DNA of 64,000 bases from an uncultured Dokdonia sp. (GCF_947492815.1 NZ_CANLOB010000010.1:62001-126000), one strand, 5' to 3'; positions 19,286-28,247 are shown, numbered from the stretch's first letter. Translations and numbers: made by a program. The notes: generated by a model from the sequence alone, not told the origin.

Positions 19286-20632
19286 ATGTCTGATGATTTT
19301 GACTTATTAGAAACCAATGACGCGTCTCAAGAAAAAACTGAAAAAGTAGATGTTAACTGGGGGAAAGCTGTAGATACTATGAAATCTAAGCTTGCTCAGG
19401 AAGACGATCCTGAAATGCGCCAAAAAATCCTAAACGCAACTCTAGATGATGTAGTAGGAATGGCCGAAAAAGACAGAACATCACTACTAGATGCAATTAA
19501 AGACCTTACCGATTATCAAGATGAAGTAGGTATTATCTTCGAAAAGTTCTCTACGCTTAATGCCAATGAGCAAAAAGTAATAGACGATGCACAAAAATCC
19601 TTAGAGCGTGCAAAAATGGAGCTTGAAGATGCTCAAAATGTAAAAGACAATTGGTGGAATAACCTTTGGGGACGTAAAGCAAAAATCCAAAAGAAAATAG
19701 AAGAACTTGCTGCAAAGCAAAAAATACGTGACGGAGCAGATTTAAAAGCAAAGCAAATGTTTCAAGAGCGTATTGAGTCGGCAGATATTCAGACTCTTTT
19801 AAATGAGCTTTCGTACAAATCTCAAGCTGCAGTGACACGTCTTAAAAACCGTGAGGTAGAAATCAAAGAGGTAGAAGACAAATTGCAAGTAGCTATTGTA
19901 GAAGCGAGTAAAAATCATAACAAAGCCCTTGAAAAGAAAAAGGAAACAGAAGATAAACTCGAAGAGCAATATGCACTTTTAAAGCAAGCACGTCAAGCAC
20001 TTGAAGAAGTGGCGGATAAGCAATCTACCGACTATTCTGAAGCGATTGCAAAAATCACAGAATTAGAACAAAAAGTAGAAGAACTAGAAGGGCTGAAAAA
20101 TGCCTATACGACCCTTGCTGCGAGTAAAGACAGTTTTGTACACAAGCATAATTTAACGATCAAAGTATTGACTTCGTTACGTAGTAACTTACAAACGCAT
20201 AGAGCAAAGCTAAAAAGTGATACCGATGAGCGTTTAAAATATTATGATGGCTATGTGGTGGCTTTAAAAGCACGTACCGACCAGGAATTTGCTGCGATCT
20301 TAGAACACTTAGGTGTGAAGACTGATGAGCATATTGGACAAACATTAGCGGCTATGCATACTGCTAGTTCTAAAGCACGTCAGGATATGATGGACAACAT
20401 CCCAGTACACGAAAAAGTAATGCAAGGTGTATATAGTAGTTATGCTGAGTCATTGCAAGAAATTCGTGAGAAAGATGCTAATATTCAGAAAGATTTTGCC
20501 AACCGTTACGGAATTGACATGAAAGAAATCTTTGAAGAGTATTATGCAACCGATGATGATGCACCTACTGGTGATGGCGAGCCAACTCCAGAAAAGAACG
20601 ACGATGCTGGCGATGATGATCTTTTAGGATAA
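19286..20632 (+). CDS. Long coiled-coil protein of the AAA gene cluster
   Basis: 448 residues, no signal peptide or TM, so probably cytoplasmic. Residues 1-90 are helical and acidic. About 95-300 is a long, heptad-rich, highly charged coiled coil (for example EDKLEEQYALLKQARQALEE). About 300-400 is a second helical bundle. The tail from about 422 is disordered and acidic, ending GDDDLLG. The length and layout recall TelA-like or microtubule-binding-labelled bacterial proteins, but I cannot assign it to either. It opens the core of the accessory block and is followed by two tightly linked genes including an AAA ATPase, for which it may be a partner or substrate scaffold. Confidence 0.7.
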   Translation: MSDDFDLLETNDASQEKTEKVDVNWGKAVDTMKSKLAQEDDPEMRQKILNATLDDVVGMAEKDRTSLLDAIKDLTDYQDEVGIIFEKFSTLNANEQKVIDDAQKSLERAKMELEDAQNVKDNWWNNLWGRKAKIQKKIEELAAKQKIRDGADLKAKQMFQERIESADIQTLLNELSYKSQAAVTRLKNREVEIKEVEDKLQVAIVEASKNHNKALEKKKETEDKLEEQYALLKQARQALEEVADKQSTDYSEAIAKITELEQKVEELEGLKNAYTTLAASKDSFVHKHNLTIKVLTSLRSNLQTHRAKLKSDTDERLKYYDGYVVALKARTDQEFAAILEHLGVKTDEHIGQTLAAMHTASSKARQDMMDNIPVHEKVMQGVYSSYAESLQEIREKDANIQKDFANRYGIDMKEIFEEYYATDDDAPTGDGEPTPEKNDDAGDDDLLG

Positions 20633-20640
20633 TCTTATAA

Positions 20641-20729
20641 ATACGCTTTCGCGAAATCAAACTTGTGAGATCTGGCTGACGGCAGCCAGATTCACAACGA
20701 ATAGAGAGAGCGAAATGGCAAAGCGTATA
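20641..20729. repeat. Composite palindromic repeat, copy 2
   Basis: ATACGCTTTCGCGAAATC at the left end and GGCAAAGCGTATA at the right end form an inverted pair. The centre has TCTGGCTGACGGCAGCCAGA, an inverted repeat in the place of the CCTGCC/GGCAGG core of copy 1. Confidence 0.85.
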
Positions 20730-20848
20730 TAAATAACTACCATAACACCTCATAATAAACCTCCCCTCTAAAAAGACGGTGTGCTGAGCCTGTCGAAGTA
20801 AGGGATTGAGGGGTGTGTTTTTTAGATCATAAAATAGTTTTCTTTCTC

Positions 20849-20918
20849 TATACGCTTTCGCGAAATCGAACTAGCGAGATTCACAACCAATAGGGAGAGC
20901 AAAGCGGTAAAGCGTATA
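20849..20918. repeat. Composite palindromic repeat, copy 3 (short)
   Basis: Same tatacgcttt / aaagcgtata arms and the gcgaaatcgaactagcgag segment, but the central GC-rich palindrome is missing, which makes it about 20 bp shorter. Confidence 0.85.
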
Positions 20919-20973
20919 CTTACAAACCAAAAAGATATTCTAAACATATAACTAATAACATTTAACTGTTTAA

Positions 20974-22026
20974 ATGCCCATAAACGAAATCATAACACCA
21001 CTGGATAGTGCTACTTTAGAAAATAAGGAGCAATACAAGGTGTATTTTAAAATTGTCAAACACGCATTTGAAGAACTTGTCAAAGCACTCAAAGAAGAAC
21101 AGTTATGCACGCCTTCTGAGACTACCTATATCAAACAGTATTGTGATTTACTCACCTATACCTTAGAAGCATTTAGAGTAAAATACCTCTTTGATGATGA
21201 AGAAAAAATGAAGGTAGATCTCACTGAGTCTGGACTTCCTAATTATTCTGAGTTTCGATATCTCGTGAATGATATGGAACTTAAAAATGAATATATTCAA
21301 AAGCTTCCAGCGGTAGAAACACTAAAAGATGAGTTTCTAGAAACACTCTTAAAATACAAAGAGCCAATTTCTGATAAGAAATTACATCAAGCGTCCTCTA
21401 TTGTATACTATACCTCAGTAGAAAGCAAGTTTTTATTCAAGCGATTTGTACAAGGAAAGGTAATTAAAACAGCTCCTTCGGCAGATACAGAATTTATGGT
21501 GAGTTGGGCGTTTTATGATGTAGGATACAACAGACCTTTTATTTGCTTTATGTATTTCGATTTGCATAAAGTAGACATGGAAGAATATATCGAAGACATC
21601 TATAAAGTACTCGAAGCTACTGCAGATCGTAGTATCACCTTAGATAGCATGGCGTATGCAATCGATAAAAAATTACCGAATCTATTACCTAAACGAATAA
21701 AGAAAATAGATTTAGGCCCTATACATAATGTATTTGCCAAAGATGAATTGCAAGTCACACATGCCATCTTACAGTCTATCATTGATAAAAGTCTAGATCT
21801 TTCTGCATATGCCGTATCAATCACTGTGAATGAAACCTTTTCTAAAGATAGCATTCTAGAAGGAAGTATTTTTAACAAACAACACCTTCAGGTCTGGGAA
21901 AATAAAAGACCTGAGAATTATTTATTTACATCACATCGAGTGATGCAATTACTCTACGATAAAATCCCTGATAAAGTTTACGGACTCACCAGAGACCCTA
22001 TCGAAATTGCAGCACTTAAATTATAA
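20974..22026 (+). CDS. Unknown protein coupled to the AAA ATPase
   Basis: 350 residues, no signal or TM. Residues 1-150 are helical and acidic, 150-230 are more beta-like (EFMVSWAFYDVGYNRPFICFMYFDLHK written in part as FICFMYFDL), and the rest is mixed. I do not recognise a domain. The stop is 3 nt before the AAA gene start, so the two are almost certainly cotranslated. This suggests an adaptor, regulator or subunit of the AAA protein. Codon use is like that of the neighbours. Confidence 0.65.
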   Translation: MPINEIITPLDSATLENKEQYKVYFKIVKHAFEELVKALKEEQLCTPSETTYIKQYCDLLTYTLEAFRVKYLFDDEEKMKVDLTESGLPNYSEFRYLVNDMELKNEYIQKLPAVETLKDEFLETLLKYKEPISDKKLHQASSIVYYTSVESKFLFKRFVQGKVIKTAPSADTEFMVSWAFYDVGYNRPFICFMYFDLHKVDMEEYIEDIYKVLEATADRSITLDSMAYAIDKKLPNLLPKRIKKIDLGPIHNVFAKDELQVTHAILQSIIDKSLDLSAYAVSITVNETFSKDSILEGSIFNKQHLQVWENKRPENYLFTSHRVMQLLYDKIPDKVYGLTRDPIEIAALKL

Positions 22027-22029
22027 TCT

Positions 22030-23991
22030 ATGGAACACAATACAACTTTCCCTATAAAATTAAGCGAACTTGCAACCTTACGTGATGAAGCTACTTCTTA
22101 TTTAAAAGGAGTACAATGGGAACAAGGTAGCAAAGCACAACGTCGCGATAAAAATCAAAAAGATGAATCCATCTTATTGTACCTTTCTAAAGCGACAAAC
22201 GGTGGAGGCAGTAATGTCACGTCGGTTTCTAAAACCATACTAGCGCTTAAAAAGAGACTCCTCCCCGACTCTGTGGCAATTCCGTTGCATTTAAATCAAG
22301 CATTATATGCTTTACAAGAAGGAATCACTACAGGGATTTGGTTGAAGGATAGTTATTTTGATGCCTCTGGCTTATCGATTCTTAACGAACGTAAATCTAC
22401 ATTAGACACTAGTGGAAGACGTGAGTATGAATCAAAAATGCATACCGCAACTGCTTTTATGTTATATGGTACGGCCTACCGCATCTTATTTGATATTAAA
22501 GAAGCTGCTTCAGACGATTTGAGCGTCATGAAAAATAAGTTTGCAGGCATTCCTGAACTCTCGTTTATGAGTCCGTTGAAAGGGATTTCCTGTATGCTTT
22601 TTTATTATGACAAATATCTAAGTCATCCAGATATCATAAAATCAGATGATGATGTTTTAGACTTTACAGTTGTCTTTTTTGAAGCTATTATTAGTGAGAT
22701 TCAACAACGTATTGGTTCGTTAGAATATACAGATACGATCACAGATAGAACCTACAAACTAGAGAAAAGTGAATTTGCAGTTTCTGGATGGGAGAATGTA
22801 TTTGAAGGTACAGCCGTAAGTGTTGAGTTTAATAAAATACAATTTGAAGAAATTGTAGGAAACCGAGATGCAAAACACTTTGCGCGTAGGCTTACAGAAC
22901 GCATGCTGAGCTATGATTTTGAAGCAAAGAAAAATCCATTTCAAGAATTGGGTGGTTTTATGCCTGTATTTATGGGCTATGGAATTCCAGGTACTGGAAA
23001 ATCAATGCTCATTGCTGCGATTGCCACACGATTAAAAGAACATTGTGATCATCTAGATATTCCATTTTTATTTCATCCCATGCCAGATACATTGATCTCT
23101 ACCTTCCAAGGAGGATCGGCAGAAAAAATGGTACAATGGATGAAACCTATGCAAGACCCTTCTCGACTCATTTTTGCACCTATTGATGATGCAGAAAATA
23201 ATTTACAGGAGCGTACCGCACAAGGAGTTTCAGCAGGAGTTAAAGAAGTGATTGGCGTATTCTTGAGATACACAGAAGGTGCCTATGCTATTAATTATGG
23301 AAATAGCTCCATCGGATTGTTTACCAATCTTCCAGAGATGTTGGATAAAGCCGTAATCTCTCGTGTACAAGGACGTTTTAAAATAGATGGTGCTCGTACC
23401 ATTCCAGATTTTATAGATCAAGATTATATCTGGTGGAAGCAATTAGAAAAGTCAATGCCAGACTTTATCAACATGACCGACCCAGAAAATTATGAATTTT
23501 TAAGCGAACAAGGACTTGCTAAAAACTTAGGAGAAATTTTAAATCAAAGTGAGAAACCTACGGAAGCAAAAGTTTTAGATATTTATGAGCAAGTCGCTTC
23601 TAAGCACAAATACACAGAGCATCTGTTTTTTGCAGAATTATATAAAGAGATTCAGAAAGAATTTTCATTTTTCTCTTCGAGAGACATTCGTAATATTCAA
23701 AGCGCTATCTCGTTACGTCTTACCGATTTTGACCTTCCTGAACAATGGTTTGAAGATCCAACTACCTATTTCAAAAAAGATTATGATACAAAACTAGTGA
23801 TGCTACAAGATCTGATGAAACAAAACATGAAAGGCTTGAACTTCTCAGACATTCGTCGTCAAGAAGTAGTTCGTTACCTTGATAATGTTGCTACGATTGC
23901 CGACACTGAGTATAATCGCAAATTAGAAGTACAAGTAAATTTCATGGAAATACAAAAAGAAGCTCGCAAAATAGTAAATACTGATAATTAA
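22030..23991 (+). CDS. AAA-family ATPase
   Basis: 653 residues with one classical AAA domain at about 280-470, preceded by an N-terminal helical region of about 270 residues and followed by a helical C-terminal part of about 180 residues. Walker A is GYGIPGTGKS at 316-325. A pore-loop-like FQGGSAEKMV follows at 359-368. Walker B is IFAPIDDAE at 381-389. Sensor 1 and the arginine finger are in FTNLPEMLDKAVISRVQGRF at 431-450. The order matches the FtsH/Cdc48 clade rather than MoxR or ABC types, but there is no protease domain. The second acidic Walker B residue is Asp rather than Glu. It is coupled to the gene before it. The likely role is an energy-driven remodeller; the substrate is unknown. 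Confidence 0.85.
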   Translation: MEHNTTFPIKLSELATLRDEATSYLKGVQWEQGSKAQRRDKNQKDESILLYLSKATNGGGSNVTSVSKTILALKKRLLPDSVAIPLHLNQALYALQEGITTGIWLKDSYFDASGLSILNERKSTLDTSGRREYESKMHTATAFMLYGTAYRILFDIKEAASDDLSVMKNKFAGIPELSFMSPLKGISCMLFYYDKYLSHPDIIKSDDDVLDFTVVFFEAIISEIQQRIGSLEYTDTITDRTYKLEKSEFAVSGWENVFEGTAVSVEFNKIQFEEIVGNRDAKHFARRLTERMLSYDFEAKKNPFQELGGFMPVFMGYGIPGTGKSMLIAAIATRLKEHCDHLDIPFLFHPMPDTLISTFQGGSAEKMVQWMKPMQDPSRLIFAPIDDAENNLQERTAQGVSAGVKEVIGVFLRYTEGAYAINYGNSSIGLFTNLPEMLDKAVISRVQGRFKIDGARTIPDFIDQDYIWWKQLEKSMPDFINMTDPENYEFLSEQGLAKNLGEILNQSEKPTEAKVLDIYEQVASKHKYTEHLFFAELYKEIQKEFSFFSSRDIRNIQSAISLRLTDFDLPEQWFEDPTTYFKKDYDTKLVMLQDLMKQNMKGLNFSDIRRQEVVRYLDNVATIADTEYNRKLEVQVNFMEIQKEARKIVNTDN

Positions 23992-24065
23992 AATAAGATC
24001 CGTCTAAGTTTATTGAAGGAACGTTGAGATAGAAAGATAAAAATATATAATCTAAAAAAAGATGT

Positions 24066-24133
24066 TTACGCTTTCGCGAAATCGAGCTTGTGAGATTCAA
24101 GACCATCGGGAGAGCAAAGCGTTAAAGCGTATA
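24066..24133. repeat. Composite palindromic repeat, copy 4
   Basis: TTACGCTTTCGCGAAATCGAG on the left, GTTAAAGCGTATA on the right, and TTCAAGACCATCGGGAGAGC between them. It sits in the 168-bp gap between the AAA gene and the next gene. Confidence 0.85.
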
Positions 24134-24159
24134 ATGGATGATTTGAATAAAAAACAACT

Positions 24160-25332
24160 ATGAATCTTGAAAGATATATTAGTATTACTGACTTTGCAGA
24201 GCAAGAGGTATATGCTTGTATTCAAACTTTTGCTAACATATACGCTAGTTCAGGATTTACTAAAGAAGTAAAGGTCTTTAAAAGTAAAAAGAATCCATAT
24301 GAGTTTTTGATTAATTTCTCTGAAGATATAGATTTTGAACGATTTATGTACCTTGTAAGTTGTATGCCTCATTCAGAAGATTTAGAACCTTTTGATAATT
24401 TTTCATACGGATATTGGACCATCTCAAAAGAGGATGATATTCATAAAGAATTACATGGAAAAAGGGTCCAGCTTTACATGTCAAAACATGAAAAACATCG
24501 AGATAATGTTTATGCCATTGCACAAGGTGATACAGAAAGCATCAAACTTGGATTTGCTCACGGAGAAGAATATATACCATTAGGAAAAAAGGAGTTTGTT
24601 TTTTTTGAAAAGAAACAAAATCCTTCAGACTTTTATCCTCCACATATCATTTATGGTATTGAAAAGGAGGAGCCTATATCAAAAAAAAATGGATGTTCTT
24701 TGTTTCTCTTATTTCTATTAATAGTAACTTCAACTGTTCTTTTTTCTTGTAATTCAAATGTATCAGATTCAAATTCATTATTTACTTATGGAAGTCTTAA
24801 TAATCGATTCAATTATTCAATTCTTACAATTCAAAAACAAATTGAAGAAATTGTATCAGACGAAATTTTAAGTAATAATATCAATGCAAAAATATATCAT
24901 GATGCCACAAATGATTATGTTAGTTTTTTAAATTCTATTGAAGATAGTTTTACTAAAAATGTAGATTTTTCTAGTAATGAAAGAATGGAAAAAGATTTTG
25001 CAAATCCAAAATACGTAAACAATGTCCTTTTTGAAGGAAATAATTATAGTAGCATAGGGAATAATTTTATTAAAAAAAGTAAGGAATATCAAAATATCAT
25101 TTTAGAGCTTATTGAAGATGAATATTTGTTAGAGAAAATGAATATGACCTTAAACACAGATAGCGTTAGAAATAGAAAAGGGGAAAAATTATATTATTTA
25201 AATTATCTATATAAAGACAAACCTTTGATTGCAGTACTAGCAATGATTCGTTTACATAAACATACAATATTACAATATGAATATGAGCATCTACTAGTAT
25301 TAAAAAACCAATTACAATCAAAAGAAACATAG
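24160..25332 (+). CDS. Single-pass protein with cytoplasmic and periplasmic domains
   Basis: 390 residues. The N-terminal part (1-175) is soluble and mixed alpha/beta. One TM lies at about 178-197 (CSLFLLFLLIVTSTVLF). The C-terminal part (200-390) is helical and Asn-rich, ending YKDKPLIAVLAMIRLHKHT..EYEHLLVLKNQL. That ending resembles the close of the GldM N-terminal helical domain (a Pro-x-Ile-Ala-Ala segment followed by a helix that turns back), but the match is by eye only. It could link the cytoplasmic AAA/coiled-coil proteins to the periplasm. A lipobox-like FSC follows the TM, but the long N-terminal domain makes a lipoprotein unlikely. Confidence 0.6.
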   Translation: MNLERYISITDFAEQEVYACIQTFANIYASSGFTKEVKVFKSKKNPYEFLINFSEDIDFERFMYLVSCMPHSEDLEPFDNFSYGYWTISKEDDIHKELHGKRVQLYMSKHEKHRDNVYAIAQGDTESIKLGFAHGEEYIPLGKKEFVFFEKKQNPSDFYPPHIIYGIEKEEPISKKNGCSLFLLFLLIVTSTVLFSCNSNVSDSNSLFTYGSLNNRFNYSILTIQKQIEEIVSDEILSNNINAKIYHDATNDYVSFLNSIEDSFTKNVDFSSNERMEKDFANPKYVNNVLFEGNNYSSIGNNFIKKSKEYQNIILELIEDEYLLEKMNMTLNTDSVRNRKGEKLYYLNYLYKDKPLIAVLAMIRLHKHTILQYEYEHLLVLKNQLQSKET

Positions 25333-25333
25333 G

Positions 25334-25401
25334 TATACGCTTTCAAGGAGCATCGTGACACAGAAGTTTATACTGAGCTTGCCAAAGTACGAAAGCGTAT
25401 T
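25334..25401. repeat. Repeat element overlapping the 5' region of the next gene
   Basis: Bounded by TATACGCTTTC and GAAAGCGTAT arms. Inside are CATCGTGACACAGAAGTTTA and TACTGAGCTTGCCAAAG, parts of the common cactgagcttgtcgaagtg repeat. It starts 1 nt after the preceding stop and runs into the open frame of the DUF6638-like gene. Confidence 0.75.
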
Positions 25402-25458
25402 AGGAGAGATTAGAATTAATAATGATAAGATATTCGCCTTCGCGGATATGAAAAGAAT

Positions 25459-25470
25459 CCACATATGTGG
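25459..25470. repeat. 12-bp palindrome just before the preferred start
   Basis: CCACATATGTGG, perfect, 8 nt ahead of the ATG at 25478. It could form a small hairpin near the ribosome-binding region. Alternatively it is coding if the earlier start is used. Confidence 0.4.
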
Positions 25471-25477
25471 GCATAAA

Positions 25478-26719
25478 ATGAAAAAACTAAAAGAAGCAGG
25501 ATTATATGGCGGGGCATTAGTGCCCGTATCAGGATCGTTAGCACAGCGTTATAACGAGTGTCTTGCCATGTTAGGTGTTGAGCCAACATCATTAAAAAGC
25601 TTTGCCATAGATGCAATGGGCTGGAGCCCAGAAATTGCACTCGAAAAAGGAGAAAACTATTACCTCAACATTGGTGAGGCAAATACCAATGCGATTATTA
25701 TTTCACCAGAACAACGGTACAAACCTGTGCATATGCCTAGTCATAGTTTTGATCGAAATTTGATGGAGGCTGTCTTTGCAGCAAATAATAGGATTATACG
25801 GGATATCACCAAAGATGCTGCAATTTGTGTACATATAGATCAAAAAATTGATGCCTTTTATGAACCTTTTGATTTATTGCGTTATGATACCATCACAGTA
25901 ACATTTGAATTATTAGATCAGTTAGATCAAAAACAAGCAGCACAAAACGAACTCATTAAGGAATTTCAAGAAGGGAATAATTTCATTAATCGCGAACTCC
26001 ATAAAAAGCTGATTGACAATGCAAAGCAATATGGAGATTTACGTCATCGTAAACTGAATATTGATCCGTTACCGCTCAAGGTGAGTTCTTTTTATACCAG
26101 AGCTTTTGGTGGTGTATTTGTCTTAAAAGATTTTATTACAGATATTATGATCTTTGAAGATAAAGCCATCTTTGACAAAGCCATTGCAGATACAGGACAT
26201 GATGTGGCTTTATTTCATAAAGATCACAACGAACTCATTGACAAACTGGTAAAAGATTTTATCATTGATGGTGACCTCAAAAAGGCTTCAAAGTCAAAGC
26301 GTTTTGATCGTATCAAAAAGCATCGATTTATGGAACACTCAAAAGAAGTCACACATTCTTTTGTTGAAATTTTAGATAGCCATTTCTTATTTAAGAAATA
26401 CATTACTGGCCTTGACATTGAAGTACAGAAACAACTGAATGGGGTTGAGCTTTTCTTTCAAAAAAGTATTATTAATAAAGAGATAAAGCAGGAAGATTAT
26501 ATTGATAATGTGTATTACAAAGCATTGCACCAGCCACATTCTTCTTTGGAGGAAGAGCAAGCAGACCTTATCTGGAAACTTTTAATTAAAATACAACCTA
26601 ATGACCCTTTGCATTTATATTGGTATGATAAAGCACAGTTTTATGAAGCATATCAAACATGGCCAGAGACCTATCAAGATTGGGTGATAAAATTGATTAT
26701 GGAGGAGAATGAAGGGTAG
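25478..26719 (+). CDS. DUF6638-like protein of the AAA cluster
   Basis: The frame is open from a GTG at 25355, but the first 16 codons are repeat sequence. The family-like sequence begins at MKKLKEAGLYGG, so I place the start at 25478 (413 residues); the ATG at 25448 is an alternative. Features: AGLYGGALVPVSGSL at about 8-22, IDAMGWSPEIALEKG, a Lys/Arg-rich helical centre, and a Trp-rich C-terminus. There is no signal or TM. It resembles the Bacteroidota DUF6638 proteins as I remember them, which I could not check. Its position suggests a cytoplasmic component of the same system as the AAA protein. Confidence 0.65.
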   Translation: MKKLKEAGLYGGALVPVSGSLAQRYNECLAMLGVEPTSLKSFAIDAMGWSPEIALEKGENYYLNIGEANTNAIIISPEQRYKPVHMPSHSFDRNLMEAVFAANNRIIRDITKDAAICVHIDQKIDAFYEPFDLLRYDTITVTFELLDQLDQKQAAQNELIKEFQEGNNFINRELHKKLIDNAKQYGDLRHRKLNIDPLPLKVSSFYTRAFGGVFVLKDFITDIMIFEDKAIFDKAIADTGHDVALFHKDHNELIDKLVKDFIIDGDLKKASKSKRFDRIKKHRFMEHSKEVTHSFVEILDSHFLFKKYITGLDIEVQKQLNGVELFFQKSIINKEIKQEDYIDNVYYKALHQPHSSLEEEQADLIWKLLIKIQPNDPLHLYWYDKAQFYEAYQTWPETYQDWVIKLIMEENEG

Positions 26720-26732
26720 ATTGTAGATTAAC

Positions 26733-26755
26733 GATTGTTGATTGTTGATTGTTGA
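26733..26755. repeat. GATTGTT heptamer tandem repeat
   Basis: Three units of GATTGTT plus a partial one. Larger or similar arrays occur at 27866-27904 and 28049-28065, with shared flanking text (gaatactgaataatgaa, gattgagtg, ttttcgcttttcgcgaaaa). This points to a longer dispersed intergenic element. Confidence 0.8.
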
Positions 26756-26923
26756 AGTAATTAAAATATCGAATACTGAATAATGAACACCGAATATTGA
26801 AGTGAAAAATAACCTAAGATGATTGAGTGATTTTCGCTTTTCGCGAAAATTGCGTTGTATTGAGCTTGTCGAAATATATCGAAATCACCGAATAGGAACC
26901 AAATATAAAAACACTAACTAAAC

Positions 26924-27220
26924 GTGGACAAGATTAGCTTTAAAAAATGGGCATTCCATTTTATGATATGGGTAATTATTATAAATAGTATTATTTATTA
27001 TTTAACAGCAAATTATGTCAACAAACTCATGGCAGGAGATAGCGTAATAGTGGTCATCTCAAGACTTGGATTAGTGGGGGCTTTATTACTTGTATTGACT
27101 TTACTCTTTATTATCTTGAGCATTGTTAAGAAGGAAAAAAGAAATTATCAATTTTGGATTGCCGCAGTTGGGATATTTCTTTTTGGAGGTTTTCAGTTAT
27201 TAATGGCTGTATTTAGTTAG
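26924..27220 (+). CDS. Small membrane protein, paralogue of the 17736 gene
   Basis: 98 residues from a GTG start (26924); no ATG fits. Three hydrophobic segments follow MDKISFKKWAF. It shares KKWAF and the ILSI-x-KKEKRNYQ motif with the protein at 17736-18062. The two paralogues sit at either side of the core AAA genes. The function is unknown. Confidence 0.6.
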   Translation: MDKISFKKWAFHFMIWVIIINSIIYYLTANYVNKLMAGDSVIVVISRLGLVGALLLVLTLLFIILSIVKKEKRNYQFWIAAVGIFLFGGFQLLMAVFS

Positions 27221-27321
27221 TATAATTTTATTAAAAAAGATGTTTTTAGTACTAAAAACCAAAGTAAAAATAGTAACAAAACTTGTATAAACACTACATA
27301 TAATAAAGACACTATATAATT

Positions 27322-27846
27322 ATGACACTAGAAATTATTGTATTTATCCTTTCCATTCTTTTAGGAATTGTTCTGTATTGGAGAGAGTCTAAAAGTAATG
27401 CTGTGTATCGTTTTATAAATAAACTCACGCATAATGATGAACTCCAAATGAAACCTGATAACCGTAAAGGTTTTTTACATCTGCAACCATTTTTAATGCG
27501 CTTAGTATATGTAAGTTTATTATTTATAGTAGGAGCTATTATTTTACAATTTGTCACTCCGATTCAGGCTTTTGTTAGAGATTTTGTCTCGGCAATTGTA
27601 GGGACATTAGTAGGTACCTATATTGCTTCGGCTTTTTTATTTGCGCGTGATAGCACCAAAAAGGAAAACTTAGAAAAGGTATTTGATAAAGGGAAAGAAA
27701 TGGTTCAAGATTTTACTGAAGACGTAAAAGAGAGTTTTGAATCTAAAGAACAACCTATCTCAAAAACCAAAGAAACGTCTACACAAGAGGTACCTAAAAA
27801 GAAAAGTGCCCGTGATCGTTTTAAAGATAAAGGGATGATTAAGTGA
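27322..27846 (+). CDS. Membrane protein with charged cytoplasmic tail
   Basis: 174 residues. TM segments at about 3-19 and 60-79, with a third likely at about 88-108 (FVSAIVGTLVGTYIASAFLF). The last 65 residues are highly charged and probably helical (ENLEKVFDKGKEMVQDF), with a Lys-rich end KKKSARDRFKDKG. I do not recognise the family. It is in the same direction as the rest of the cluster and could be a membrane anchor. Confidence 0.6.
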   Translation: MTLEIIVFILSILLGIVLYWRESKSNAVYRFINKLTHNDELQMKPDNRKGFLHLQPFLMRLVYVSLLFIVGAIILQFVTPIQAFVRDFVSAIVGTLVGTYIASAFLFARDSTKKENLEKVFDKGKEMVQDFTEDVKESFESKEQPISKTKETSTQEVPKKKSARDRFKDKGMIK

Positions 27847-27865
27847 TTAACGATTTTTGATTTTT

Positions 27866-27904
27866 GATTGTTGATTGTTGATTGTTGATTGTTGATTGTT
27901 GATT
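27866..27904. repeat. GATTGTT tandem array
   Basis: Five consecutive GATTGTT units (with a GATTTTT lead-in) starting 20 nt after the stop of the preceding gene. The copy number may vary between strains. Confidence 0.85.
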
Positions 27905-28247
27905 TTAAAATACTGAATATCGAATAAAAAACATCGAATAATGAAGTAAAATAAAATTATTGAGTGGTTTACAAGCAAGAGTTTCCCCTCTAGAGAGGGG
28001 ACTAAGAGGTGTGTTAAACCAGAATGAACTCTATAAACTATAAATAATGTTGATTGTTGATTGTTGAAGTAAAAAATAAAATAAGGTGATTGAGTGGTTT
28101 TCGCTTTTCGCGAAAATTGTATCGAAATTACCGAATACTGAAAGAAAAAAGAATATAGAGAAGAGAACATAGACTTAAAATACAAAACTCAGTCATCTCG
28201 ACGATAGGAGAGATCACATAAAGTAGCTTCTGTTTTTATTAAAAGTC

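Larger units (their letters stand above)
20633..20973. other. Intergenic region made largely of repeats
   Basis: 341 bp between the coiled-coil gene and the next gene. Two composite palindromic repeats (20641-20729 and 20849-20918) flank a third element at about 20757-20822. That one reads CCTCCCCTC..GAGGGGTGTGTT with a second motif, TGCTGAGCCTGTCGAAGTA, lodged inside it. No gene is seen. Confidence 0.7.

Noticed and set aside
26733..28065. GATTGTT arrays as a CRISPR array
   Set aside because: The unit is 7 bp with no spacers, and no cas genes are present.
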